From the NCBI GenBank assembly GCA_013368315.1, contig JAACJM010000010.1, positions 434,001 to 498,000 on the forward strand: a DNA stretch of 64,000 nucleotides. The letters run 5' to 3'. The stretch is from Tetrapyrgos nigripes. Lineage: Eukaryota; Basidiomycota; Agaricomycetes; Agaricales; Campanellaceae. Each line of letters begins with the position of its first letter. The stretch's first letter is position 1. The notes beneath the pieces were generated by a model. The model had not been told where the DNA came from, ran no database searches, and saw only the letters and a list, made by a program, of their open reading frames with translations. Made by a program: the position numbers and the translations under genes. Shown in pieces: positions 37,501-48,714 of this stretch.

Positions 37501-37934
37501 AAGGTACACACTCGGTTACACACCAAAATTTCTGCCTTCAAACCCTCAAGTGGGTATTTGAGTTTGTTCAGCCTAACACCCTCTCCTTTGAGATCAGTAC
37601 TCAGACTGATGAAGGCCTCATAGTCGTCATTGATGAGTTTCACTAGCTCTTCCTTCAAGGTAGACAGATAGTCGCGTAGCTCCACACGAAGTTCTTGCAG
37701 AGACATAGTATGTGACCGAGAAAGAAGAAATTCCTCTACATCAAATGAATCTCCAGAAAGGTAGGGATTGCCGTGCGAGAGAGGGGTGTAGGTTGGTAGT
37801 TCATGATTGAGGTCGTCGTCGGTTGAAGAACGGGCATCAGAGTGAGAGTGTTCGCGTTTATCAAGTTCTTCTGCGAGTCTTTCGAGCTGGAATGGATCCG
37901 TAGATGAGGATGAGCCATCTGGACGCGAGGTCAT
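34599..37934 (-). CDS. COG2: Conserved oligomeric Golgi complex subunit 2
   Basis: ATG 37934-37932. The N-terminal COG2 signature is clear: DSFDVEEFLLSRSHTMSLQEL, RVELRDYLSTLKEELVKLIN, DDYEAFISLSTDLKGEG. Coiled-coil helices follow (SKAELRALQEEIQEKLKKR). Farther on come RTYDMLGLWRDAEDILRRE and the C-terminal half with NVLWDELGRALMDDLGGIVFAAGRP, LAPSGHAIETMRSHPVYIAF and KRWQLPVYFQMRWKEIV, the last being a well-conserved block in COG2. COG2 is part of lobe A of the COG tether for retrograde vesicles at the Golgi. About a dozen exons; the last splice gives a short tail ending at TGA 34601-34599. It is head-to-head with QTRT1, 66 bp apart. Confidence 0.93.
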
Positions 37935-38000
37935 CGAAGATGGAAGAGAACAAGTCGCGATTGACAGCCACGTTGAAGCTCTTTACACTCTAACCTCAAC

Positions 38001-39864
38001 ATGCAATTCGAAATTCTGGCCAAATGCCATACGACGCGCGCTCGAGTCTCTCGGATGATTCTTGCACGTCAGTCTCCCAGTTTTTGGTTCAATAAATACA
38101 GCTGAAGAAAGCACCACTAGATGGAGAAACGATGCTACCAACGTTCATGCCAGTTGCAACGCAAGCAGCCATCAAAGGTCTTACTCCTGACCAGGTCGAA
38201 TCTCTAGGCGTTACGCTCATCTTGAACAACACCTATCATCTCAATCTACGGCCTGGTATCGAGGTTCTGAACAGGGCAGGAGGAGCTCACAAATTTCAGG
38301 GATGGACCCGAAATCTCCTCACTGTATGTGTGCCGAAATCAGAAGACGTCTGTATCCATCCCTATCATAACTTTAGGATTCAGGAGGATTCCAATTTGTC
38401 AGTCTAGCAAAGTTTTCGACAATTACAGAAGAAGGTGCTTTATTTGAGAGCCCATTTACAGGGGAGCCCACAATGTTGACTGTACGTTTTTTTTTTCTAA
38501 TGTTTTCGCGCACCGGTCTCATCGTTGTAACAGCCCGAAGAAAGTATTCGCATCCAACACGCTATCGGCGCAGATATCATCATGCAACTCGACGATGTCG
38601 GTATGTAGTGTCAATTCTGCGAACCAATTCTCTCAAAAACGATTACAGTGCCTAGTCTTTTAAAGGGCCCTAGAGTAGGTGAAGCCATGGAACGATCAGT
38701 TCGTTGGCTCGACCGATGCATAGAACAACACGAGAAATCCGGGAGGCAAAATACTCAAAATCTCTTTGCGATTGTCCAAGGGGGACTGGATCATCAGCTT
38801 CGTGACCGCTGTCTCGATGCGATGATAGAGAGAAAAGACCGAGTTGCTGGCTACGCAATCGGTGGTTTGAGTGGCGGAGAAGAAAAAGGTCATTCCTTTC
38901 TTTCCGGGTAAACGTTTTGCTGATTGGTAACTACTAGATGTGTTTTGGAGAGTGTACGTTCTCTGTCAATCCACGGTAGCTTTCGGTCTGAACCTTCATC
39001 ATAGAATCAAACAATGTGCCGCCAAGTTACCTGAAGATAGTATGGTTTCTCTTTGTAAATGTCCGATTCGATGCTGAGACGCTGTCAGGACCTCGGTATT
39101 CCATGGGCGTTGGTTTCGTTGAAGGTTCGCGGTTCCACCCCGATTATTCAACTCATCTGACTTTTAACAGATCTACTCGTATGTTTTGCTCTTGGTGTAG
39201 ACATGGTAAGAGGGGATCTTTGCCGCTATTGATCCATTAATCTGAAGTAGTCAGGCAGATTGTGTATTCCCGACACGGACGGCTCGCTTTGGGGTCGCAC
39301 TTACATTTCAAGGTGAGGTTTAACAAATAACCCCTCTATCAAGAATGCCATCTGATAGATAGAATCACAGGTCCCTTGAATCTCAGTATGTCCAGCCTTT
39401 CATCCCATCTGACTCACGTAACCTCACGCATTTTCAGAATTGAGTAGACATGCCAAGGACTTGAAGCCCATCGACGAAACATGTCCTTGTCCCACTTGTA
39501 AAAGTGGAATTTCTCGAGCTTTACTCCATCATACGGCCACACATGAAACAACGGCTGCTCACGGTGAGTGAATACTGGTGTACAGATTTAAACTGTTGAC
39601 TGAAGGATTTTTTTCGCAGCCGTCACCTCCCATAACATCACGTTCCAAGCCCAAGTAGTCGGGCAAGCAAGAAACGCCATCCTTGCCGGGGAATTTCCTA
39701 GCTATCTGAAAAAGTTTTTTGCGACTTACTTTGGTGACGATGGGTATCCGGAATGGGTAGTGAATGCTTTACGGTCGGTGAATGTAGATTTACTAGAGGG
39801 CAATCCTGAAGCCCATGTTGTACGCGGGGATGGAGCCAAATGGGAGTACTCGGATGCATCGTAA
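38001..39864 (+). CDS. QTRT1: Queuine tRNA-ribosyltransferase catalytic subunit (TGT)
   Basis: ATG 38001 gives [15 protein letters not shown], joined to [20 protein letters not shown]. Family blocks: [33 protein letters not shown] (catalytic or substrate-binding Asp), [95 protein letters not shown] and the zinc site [17 protein letters not shown] (CxCxxC..H). The enzyme swaps guanine for queuine at position 34 of GUN-anticodon tRNAs, working with the QTRT2 partner. It shows that this fungus salvages queuine. Eleven or so exons; stop TAA 39862-39864. Confidence 0.94.
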
Positions 39865-39977
39865 GGACTACGATGTATATAGTAGCTGTACAAATTGGTG
39901 ATGAACTATACTATGGATACATGACGGTCATAACTAAGGGCATAAGGACTGCAGCATGAATAGTAGTGTGTAACATA

Positions 39978-40981
39978 TCAAACGACTGGTACGAAAACAT
40001 CAGTGATCTCGTTAGATAGGAGAGAAAAAACAACTCACGGAGGACGGCGTTGATGCATCCATCGTTCTCGGGATTGTTGGTGATTTGGGCGTACTTTCCA
40101 AAGACGACCTTGCCACCAGCGGTGACCATACCGAGCTCGGATACGTTGACCTCTATCACAGTGCCTTTGGTCATGACTCCAAGCTGAGTGTACATTGGCG
40201 ACTGAGGGTTCTTCTTGACACCGAGGATTTGCAGTTGGAATGTAGCTTTCAGATCGGCTATTGTTCAAAGAGTTTCAGTATTTTGCAAGAGTTACAATAG
40301 AGAAGACCACGCACGATGTGTCACATTCGCCTTTTTGTACCGCAAAGCCATAGGTCGCACGAACCTCTCCATCTTGACTGGTTTACGAGTGAAGCCCTCG
40401 CCAACAAACGTAGCCTTAGTGACCATCCGCTTCCACGACTTGTGTTTGCTCTTCCCAGTCTTCATCACCTTAAACATCTCATCCTCTGCGATTCCCCGGA
40501 CCTTGGGCAATGGTACAGCGTACTTGGCAGCCTTGTCCTTGCGCTTTTGTTTGATAGCACTTGACAGTGCTTTGGCGTCCTTTTGACCTTCACGATCCAA
40601 AAGATATGTAGGTAAAGCCCCGTCGGGGACTGTGGACGAATCTGCCTGCTTGACGTTTCGTTCGTCGTGTGCTTTGAGCGTCTTTTTGAGTTGGACTTTT
40701 TCGGCATGGCGTTTGGCATGAAGGAGCTTGGCCTTGATACCAAAGGCCTTTTGGGCAACAGCAGAGGAACGGTGGGCTGCTCTTGCTTCACGCTTGCGTC
40801 TGGAGGGGAAAATAAATGAGCAAATGGTTGAAATTTCGAAGGGAAAAAAAGACGCACTTGCGCTCAAAATAATCTAGACGCCTTCCATGGCGCTTGATGT
40901 GCTCCTCGATATATTCGTTTTGAGGCTGTAGAGGAAAAATGAGTACTAAGGAAAGGAAGGAAATGTGGAGGAAAATACCAT
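39978..40981 (-). CDS. NSA2: Ribosome biogenesis protein NSA2 (TINP1)
   Basis: The start codon 40981-40979 is followed directly by a GT donor, so exon 1 codes only Met; exon 2 continues [21 protein letters not shown]. Diagnostic blocks: [112 protein letters not shown] and [19 protein letters not shown]. The S8e-like C-terminus ends [11 protein letters not shown] once the last 50-nt intron is removed. NSA2 is needed for pre-60S maturation and 27SB processing. About 260 residues. It is head-to-head with YIP1, 90 bp apart. Confidence 0.95.
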
Positions 40982-41071
40982 GGGCTTTGGGGATCAAGAC
41001 GCGGCACGCGAAAGTCACTGTCAGATTTCTCAAATCAGTTTGACACGTTTCTGCCACAAACCACTTTTGTT

Positions 41072-41998
<927 letters not shown>

Positions 41999-42361
41999 TT
42001 GTATTTTCCGTAATATTTTGGGGATGTAGTGGTACAACAGAGATCCTGTGGAACAAAATTGAAAATAGCTACATCTTCTGATTCCTTCGTTGGAAACATC
42101 GGCCGATTCATACCAGACTCTGTACCATGAGCATCATCACAAACACCAAAGATGAGATAATACATCATTCTAATCAGAGCGGGGACGCCATGAAGCAAAT
42201 CCAGAGAACATGAGAGACATGGGTTGCAAACTAGAACGTTCACAGACGAAGCCTCAGAGTCTCCAAGCCAACGTTTACGGTGACTTTTACTTTGCGGGAA
42301 CTGGCACTGTTATCGTGATGAGAAAATGGTGAGGCGAACAGCAATCGGACAACCCACAGCA

Positions 42362-42383
42362 TCATTTCATATATATGAAATGA
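42362..42383. repeat. Perfect 22-bp palindrome
   Basis: TCATTTCATAT followed by its exact reverse complement ATATGAAATGA with no spacer. No extended arms and no flanking direct repeats are apparent. Confidence 0.7.
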
Positions 42384-43201
42384 CGTTGGTAAAGGCGCAA
42401 AAGCATCGACCTTGTTATCACATCTTCAGCTAGTAACCTGCAATCTGACCGGGCGATCTATAATGTGGTAGACTGTCTCTATGAACAATGCTGGGGACTG
42501 CCGGAAAGACATCGTTGGCCGTCAGGAGGATAGCCTCAGCCCTGGGCACTGTGACGTTTCAGTTTAGATTGGCATGTTATGAACGGGAAAAGCAAAAAAG
42601 GGGTTGTCATTAGAGAGCTCCAAACTGCTGTGGCGTGAGCTCTTGTACGACCTGCGTTGATTGTTACGTCTGCCGGTAGGAGCTTTGAGGTGTCTTCTTG
42701 TTGATTCTAGCATTTGGAGTACAGAAGATGCAAGTAAAGAGACATGTAGAATGATTCCCAGACATTTTGGAGCCAGACGGATCTGGCGTTGCACCGTGTT
42801 GACGGCAGATATCCACAGCAAGTTAGAGCTAGTAGCTGTGGTTGCAAAGGGACAGGTTTGTTGCAGGCTGGATGGTGGTCCTGCCTTGATAAGCTCGATT
42901 GACAGGCGAAGAGAGCAGTAGTACATACTTGGGTCACGAAGTGCATGTAATCCTTCCAACCTGGACGACGTGTTTTTCTGTTTTTAGAGTAAGCTCATCA
43001 CATCGATATGCGCGATGGGCGGGAACCATAGGTTGTTAAAAGAGATCGTACGACGTAGCGAGGCGTTTCAGGATGTAAATGTGCATGGAATATCGACGTA
43101 CGTTGTATATTTTCAGTCGTACCGTGAAAGATCGTTGTTATTGGTTCACGATCCGTAACTGATACGATGATAGCGGTATCCGAGCTCACAGGATCTCTTA
43201 C

Positions 43202-43281
43202 ATAGTGCTTGAAGTGGCAACTGTTGGCTTTAGGACAGCTATGTTGAAACCTACTCGGATATATCTTGCAGATGAGAGAAC
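43202..43281 (-). other. Possible exon with a CCCH-like zinc finger, gene unresolved
   Basis: Between a CCAGCAG acceptor and a GTAAGAG donor the minus strand reads ICKIYPSRFQHSCPKANSCHFKHY, here split as C-x10-C-x5-C-x3-H, a spacing close to CCCH RNA-binding fingers. Upstream (to about 43510) and downstream (to about 42560) exons cannot be joined with confidence. It may be a small real gene or chance. Confidence 0.3.
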
Positions 43282-43556
43282 CTGCTGGCATTGTCAGACG
43301 ACAAAGGTTGAATGAATGGCGTACCTGAAGTATGAAAGTAGCTACTAGCACATGAGAGGTGCCGGATGGCCGTGTGTGACGTCAAGGAAAAAAGTATGCC
43401 TCCAGTCCAAAAATGGAAGGCCGGGAGGCCCCTGTTGAGTGGGGTTGCGAACGCGTACGTTCTGCTCCACAAAGCATCAGAAAGCCTATAAAATCAATCA
43501 GTGCCCTCTTTTGACCCACACAGCCGTATCAGACTCACACTCAGAACGAGGACAAA

Positions 43557-44525
43557 ATGGCACAATTGTCGTTGTCAGAGACGTTCCCTGCCATTCCCCC
43601 CGAGATATTCAGAGAGGTTGTCGAGTGGGCAGCAGTCTTGTCCAGGCCCACCGCCCTTGCCCTGACTCTTGTCAACTCCCATGTCCGACTTTGGACGTTG
43701 CCACTCCTCTATTACTCTGTCACCCTCCGTTCAACGTCTGTTCTGAGGCGGTTCTTCAATACTCTCCTCATTTCGTCGACCCAGTCGCGTCGGCTAGCAT
43801 CCACGGTGCCACTGTCGCGTCGCGTCAAGCACCTGGGCATAACGTGCCTTGGCCCGCTCCAAGCCGTATGCACCATCCTTTCCCGCTGCACAAATCTGCA
43901 GAGTCTCGCATGCGGATTCAACCTCTCCTCCTATGCCCAGCTCGGGTTTAGGTTGCCTCCCAGAGTGGCTGTACGTCACTCAACGAACAAAGCAACTCGT
44001 GAAGTGCACCTCATTGGGATGTCCTGTCGAGACGGTATCCCATTCAGCATTGTGCCTTCAGACACAACTCATCTCCATATTCAACCCCTCTCCCGCAACG
44101 TTCTCGTGTCCCTGACCGAATTACATCTTCACCTGCCGAACCTTACCCATCTTGCCGTTTCACTTCCGTCGCGTGTGCTTTCGACACGTCTTGTTGCGTC
44201 CTCGCTTTTCAGCGAGATTTCGGAGCATAACGTGAACTTGAAGGTCCTGTTGGTTCAGATGACAGATGTCCCGGATGAAGCGTCTATTTGTGTGGAGATG
44301 AAAGGTTGTATGACTGATCCGAGAGTGGTATTTCGAAGCGCTGCTACATCATCCATAGTGTCCCAATGGGAAAAGGGCGTTTCGGATGGGCGTGGTATTT
44401 GGTCCGAAGGGGAGGATGTAGTGGCGAAGAGACAGTACCCGGTCGAGCCATCGCAGGCAATGGCTTTGAAGCTACCGAGATTTCCGATTCGTCGTAGACA
44501 AGTGGAAGGAGTACAAGCGTTTTAG
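43557..44525 (+). CDS. F-box/LRR-like hypothetical protein
   Basis: Single-exon, 322 residues. The N-terminus FPAIPPEIFREVVEWAAVLSRP followed by ALALTLVNSHVRLWTLPLLYYSV resembles the degenerate F-box segment (P-E-I..I(V)..A, then a LV(C)S..R..ALP.LY pattern) of the large expanded F-box-like families of mushroom genomes. Leucine-rich repeats follow (VKHLGITCLGPLQAVCTIL, CTNLQSLACGFNL, VSLTELHLHLPNLTHLAVSLP, NVNLKVLLVQMTDVPDE). It may act as a substrate adaptor of SCF-type ubiquitin ligases, though the F-box is weak. Stop TAG 44523-44525, only 41 bp before the next ATG. Confidence 0.7.
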   Translation: MAQLSLSETFPAIPPEIFREVVEWAAVLSRPTALALTLVNSHVRLWTLPLLYYSVTLRSTSVLRRFFNTLLISSTQSRRLASTVPLSRRVKHLGITCLGPLQAVCTILSRCTNLQSLACGFNLSSYAQLGFRLPPRVAVRHSTNKATREVHLIGMSCRDGIPFSIVPSDTTHLHIQPLSRNVLVSLTELHLHLPNLTHLAVSLPSRVLSTRLVASSLFSEISEHNVNLKVLLVQMTDVPDEASICVEMKGCMTDPRVVFRSAATSSIVSQWEKGVSDGRGIWSEGEDVVAKRQYPVEPSQAMALKLPRFPIRRRQVEGVQAF

Positions 44526-44566
44526 AAATAGTCACTGTATGCTACTGTTTATATGCCCCTTGAATT

Positions 44567-45257
44567 ATGACTACCGAACCCTCCGAAAGTTCACGTCCTG
44601 CTAATCGACATGCTCTTACCGCTGTTGAGCGCCAGCGAGCTCAGCTAGACAAGCTCCTCAAGGACCCCTCGAAACCTGCTTATGTTCCAGCTGCACCAAC
44701 CGAGAAAACCATTCGGCCAGCTCGAGAGATGATGAAGAATGTACAAGGATCAAGTGCTGGAGCTGGTAGTGGTGAATTCCATGTCTACAAAGCTGGTCGA
44801 CGGCGGGAGTATGAACGTCTAAACCTACTGGAAGAGGCGGCTCGAAAGGTGCGTACACTATGCCATTCAACATTGACGTTATGCTAACATTCTGTTCTAG
44901 GAAACGGAGGTAGCGGAATACGAAGCAAAGAAACGAGAACAAGAGGCAGTAGCAGAGGCAAAAACGGCGAAGAACCGAGCGAAAAGGCAAAAGAAGAAGG
45001 AGCGGGCGAAGACCAACAAGCCCACGGATTCTGCTACTTCCAAGACGGATAACAGTGATGTTCCATTCAAGAAACGGAGGCTAGTGAATGGCAAAGAGCT
45101 GGTGTTTAGGGCGCTGGGAGAGGAAGACGAGGAAGAGAAAGACGACGATGGACCTCAACCTGCACCGTCGTTGAGTGTTGTAGAGGTTGAGCAAAAAAGC
45201 CAAACAGAGACGGAAGGGGCCTCACAGCCAAGGATAACCATACACGAAGACGATTGA
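44567..45257 (+). CDS. PRKRIP1: PRKRIP1-like spliceosome-associated protein (DUF1168)
   Basis: ATG 44567. Family signature: ALTAVERQRAQLDKLLKDPSKP and then MMKNVQGSSAGAGSGEFHVYK followed by AGRRREYERLNLLEE. The SSAGAGSGEFHVYR/K..RRREY motif is unique to PRKRIP1. One intron (about 44850-44900) is followed by a basic coiled coil (AEYEAKKREQEAVAEAK, AKRQKKKERAKTNK) and an acidic tail (GEEDEEEKDDD). Human PRKRIP1 is a component of the catalytic spliceosome and binds double-stranded RNA. Stop TGA 45255-45257; the next gene starts 28 bp later. Confidence 0.88.
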
Positions 45258-45285
45258 CTGTATTTTTTACATTTACATAATCCTC

Positions 45286-46616
45286 ATGGACCATCTTACC
45301 GACATTGGCGAACAGCTCGTTTCTGCCATTCTCCAAAATCAGTCTGCCGAGGAAATAAATCGCCTCATTGACGAGGGGGCGCCTCTCTGGTACCAGAATG
45401 AGCCAGAAGGCATCTCGGCCCTTCATGTTGCTGCCTATATCCAGAACGAAGACTTGGTCAAAATCCTAATCGAGAAAGGCGCTGTTTGGAACGCAGGTAC
45501 TGGCTTTTTTCAATTTCGTCTCTCTCTACTAACAAAACAACGAGCAGTCGATCACCTCAAAAACACAGCTGGAGACATTGCTCTATCTTTCAATAACGAA
45601 AAAATCTATACTCTCATCCGAGATGCTGGTATACGATCCGGTGATTTACCTACCCAGGCCATCCCTCCAAAAAATCCCGTTAAACCTTCAATGTGTTTGC
45701 AGAAATGCTGCTCTCACTACTTGCTTCTCGGGCTTCATCCGAACCACCCGAACCATCCGACACCATGATCATTAGCAACAAGGACGACACAGCAGCTGGA
45801 TCCACCAAAGCCTTCCTCGAGTCAAAACTAAAATTTGTCAAGGATTCTCAAGGTCAAGAAATCTGCATTGTCAAAGCTGGAGAGGACGAAGTTGGCGTTA
45901 TGATGGGTTGGGAAAAGGACATTATGCGGCAGACTGTCAAATCTCTCTGCGACGATCACCAAAACGCTTCCAATCTCAAGGTGCTCAATATTGGTTTTGG
46001 CTTGGGTATCGTGCGTCATGTTTGCACTTCCCAATATCACAATCCTCACCATCTTTTCCATTGGCAGATCGACACCTTATTCCAACAACTTCCTGTTGCC
46101 CCAACAACACATTACATTGTCGAACCCCATCCGGACGTTCTCCAGCACATGAAAGACCTTGGCTGGTACGACAAACCAGGTGTAAAAATCTTTGAAATGA
46201 CTTGGCAAAACGCCGTGGAACAACTCATGACAGTGGGCGGATTTGATGTTATCTACACCGATACTTTTGCAGAGGATTACAATGATTTGCGCCAATTCTT
46301 CGAGCTTGTTCCTGATCTGCTAGCTGGTCCAGAGTCTCGGTTCAGCTTCTTCAATGGGTTGGGAGCAACAAGTACGTGTATGCTCTGCACCCGTGTTTGG
46401 TAGTTGTTGCTGATTATTCTGATGTGCTATTATGTAGATGCCCTCTTTTACGATGTGTACACGCATCTAGCAGAGCTTCATCTCTCCGAAGTGGGGGTTA
46501 ATGTTAGATGGCAAGACGTGCAAGTATACAACGATGATATGGAGAGGTGGGGAAAGACTCGCGAGTATTTTACATTACCCATATATCGCCTTCCAGTAGG
46601 GCAGATGGTGTATTGA
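45286..46616 (+). CDS. RMT2: Protein arginine N-methyltransferase 2 (RMT2), delta-N-arginine type
   Basis: ATG 45286. N-terminal ankyrin-like helices (NRLIDEGAPLWYQNEPEGISALHVAAYIQN, shown here across the repeat) are followed by a class I methyltransferase fold: VGVMMGWEKDIMRQTVKSLC, LKVLNIGFGLGI (SAM-binding motif I), THYIVEPHPDVLQHMKDLGWY (acidic post-strand motif), WQNAVEQLMTVGGFDVIYTDTF, DLRQFFELVPDLLAG and FSFFNGLGATNALFYDVY. The C-terminus is YFTLPIYRLPVGQM. RMT2 methylates the delta nitrogen of arginine in ribosomal protein L12. An intron at about 46010-46065 interrupts motif I. It follows PRKRIP1 after only 28 bp. Confidence 0.92.
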
Positions 46617-46953
46617 CGTGTAACTTGGTCTCCAGGTGAAATATAAATATGGGTTGAGCCTGTGTGAGCCTAATTTCGGCCATGTCGGCTGATGCGAGTC
46701 GCGACCGCGTCCAGATCACGCATCTTGTCCTTTCCTCTCATCTTCCTGGCGACTGCCACTCTCTGAACCCCTTTCTCTTCATTCATCGACAGGATCGATA
46801 CTTTTTGGCTGGTTCACCACTTCTCTCAATTCACTCCTTCGTCTTTCCTCCAGTACATACTTCCAGTCTTCTAGTCCGCTAGCGGCCTAGCCTTTTTCAC
46901 TTGGTAACCTCCTTTATCGCAACCTTCGTTTGAAAGAGACAGAGATTCTCGAG
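46617..46953. other. Intergenic / probable leader of the next gene
   Basis: 337 bp, pyrimidine-rich on the plus strand (CTTTCCTCTCATCTTCC-type tracts near 46730), typical of fungal core promoters and transcription starts. No ORF of interest. Confidence 0.4.
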
Positions 46954-48098
46954 ATGTGGACAAATATGCAAGGGTCAACGAGGAACGCGAACAGCGTTGT
47001 GTTGGTGAGTAACCGCTAGAAAATTGACAGAGGCTTGCGCTGAATATTTCCGTGTTTTCAACAGTACTTGTCGGCCAGCCAGCCTGTACCCCCCGTGCCA
47101 TTCGAGCTGCAGAGCCAGGTGGGCTTCTATTTGGACTATTCACCTACCACACATTCACACAAACGAAACAGTTCCCTCCAGCTGTCTGGTCCATGCGTTT
47201 GACCGCTCTAACCAATGCGTCCAAGGCTTTTGCAAAACCTCTTTTTGAACGCGCATGGGCTCTCATGGGATTACTGTACGTCCAACACACGATAATTAAA
47301 ACCCACTCGTTTCCACCTTACTGAGGCCGTATCCACAGATCAATGATCATTGTTCCTGCTGTTGTATACAACGCTATATACTCACACTTTCACGTTCGAG
47401 ATGAGAATGGGAGATTGATAACTGACCGTCTGGTTGAGGTACGTCGTTCTTCAACGGTGAACTCGTATCATGGATTCTGACAGTGAATATGCACCCCAGG
47501 CTCGTGTATGTGCCATTCATTCCGGGTTACTATGTTATTACAGGTCCAGAACTGATTCTATATCGTTCTACATATAGCTCATCTCTATGGGTCTTTTCAT
47601 TGGTGTCGTCTTGTTGTTCATTATTCCCATCGGCATCTGGAAGTTTATCGTAAGCCAATTCTTCGAGTTGCACGCTGTTCTTCCTCATTAATATCCATAT
47701 TCGTCTAGGGCTACCTGAAATTGAAACGCATGACCGACCAATGGGTCAAATCAGATCGTATGAACTTTGGCCAGAACGCGGTCTCTTGGAGAGTCAAGAC
47801 CCCAAGTATTTTTCGGGATAGACTGGTGAGTCTCTTAACCAACAAGACATTTTGAATCTCTATTGACCAAAATGTATTGCAATTCCAGATCCTCATTATC
47901 GGTCTTCCCGCCAACCAGGCTCCATCCAACTTCAACCCCAACGCTTATTTACCTTCGTACATCGGCCAACCTACAGACGGCAACGACAGCTATTACTACC
48001 CGTACAAACCCGAGCCAGGTTTGCCCCGAATGAGTGTCGTTGGAAATGTTCCCCTCTATTTTGATGAGAAGAAAGGATTTGAAGATGTCAAGGTGTAA
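46954..48098 (+). CDS. Unknown protein with two membrane segments
   Basis: Not recognised. ATG 46954 gives MWTNMQGSTRNANSVVLYL and, after splicing, SASQPVPPVPFELQSQFPPAV. It continues MRLTALTNASKAFAKPLFERA, a hydrophobic helix (ALMGLLSMIIVPAVVYNAIY), HFHVRDENGRLITDRLVE, and a second helix (ISMGLFIGVVLLFIIPIGIWKF). A juxtamembrane domain (LKRMTDQWVKSDRMNFGQNAV) and a soluble Pro/Tyr-rich tail (ILIIGLPANQAPSNFNPNAYL, SYYYPYKPEPGLPRM) ending YFDEKKGFEDVKV complete it. About 280 residues in six or more exons. The last 21 bp of coding sequence before the final two codons recur at 51328-51348, evidence that its 3' end was copied. Confidence 0.75.
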
Positions 48099-48556
48099 TG
48101 GACAATACATGTATCAGGTATACTAACTAGGGACAACCGTACCGGACAGAATATGTAACGCCTGTTTTCACCTCCTCTGGAGTGTTTTCCAGGGTTGTTA
48201 TCTCCGCTGTTTCTTCATCAGGCCCTCGGGATCTGTCCGAGTTGGGGGTTCTGGACAGCCCCAAAGACATGAAGAAGGTAATTGCAGCCCAAGGTATCAG
48301 CGAAGTAAAACTCCACCTAGTGCCATCGCGAAAAGCGTCCCGGACGGTGGTCTGAAGATTAGGTGGAAGGTTGTTGAAGGCTTGTAGGGAATCTATCGCT
48401 CCTGCGTCTGCAGCTGCAGAAGTCAGACTCGCGGCGTCAGTATGCTCCTGGCCTGAAAGCGCGTCGGAAGAATCTTCATTGAGGACTGCATCGCATTGTG
48501 CAAGACCAACTGTGTCTCCCAGAGCTCTGAATATCGGAGTCTTTTCAGAGCACACA
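48068..48556. repeat. Segmental duplication, copy A (membrane-gene tail plus MFS 3' end)
   Basis: GAAGAAAGGATTTGAAGATGT (48068-48088) and, from about 48166, the MFS-like 3' end align in direct orientation with 51328-51348 and about 51417-51880. The segment between them (about 48092-48155) aligns instead with the reverse complement of about 51358-51425. The MFS part is about 85% identical over some 370 bp and includes the end of an intron, so it is a DNA-level copy. Confidence 0.85.
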
Positions 48557-48714
48557 ATCTCTTCTTGTATTTCTTTTAGTGGGTCAGAGCGCCTGGACAT
48601 TCCGCAGATTTTGAATAATAATAAAAAAGCTTTCCGAATCTGCGACAGTTTTTCACCGCCCCTTTTTGCAAAGTATGAGGTAGTTAATAGTTCATCTTGG
48701 CGTCGAGCAGGCAT
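48127..48714 (-). pseudogene. Truncated MFS transporter 3' fragment inside a chimeric ORF
   Basis: An open frame of 195 codons. The middle and C-terminal part (IFRALGDTVGLAQCDAVLN, SLQAFNNLPPNLQTTVRDA, FRDGTRWSFTSLIPWAAITF, MSLGLSR) matches the last exon and last membrane helix of the intact MFS gene at 51.4-53.6 kb. The first 70 or so residues (MPARRQDELLTTSYFAKRGG...) come from unrelated flanking DNA plus retained intron sequence: the CAG acceptor present in the parent (about 51880) is missing here. The C-terminal frame differs because of a deletion, adding EVKTGVTYSVRYGCP. With one of about fourteen helices it cannot transport. It is most likely a dead fragment, though it may be transcribed as a novel small membrane protein. 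Confidence 0.8.

Larger units (their letters stand above)
41999..43556. other. 1.56-kb region with no firmly supported gene
   Basis: Contains scattered short minus-strand ORFs. The longest, ending at 42564, has its first ATG near 42925 and would give about 119 residues with a hydrophobic stretch (LGIILHVSLLASSVLQML); it has no recognised relatives. A possible zinc-finger exon at 43202-43281 and a perfect 22-bp palindrome at 42362-42383 are listed separately. The final 100 bp should be the promoter of the F-box-like gene. Confidence 0.4.
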
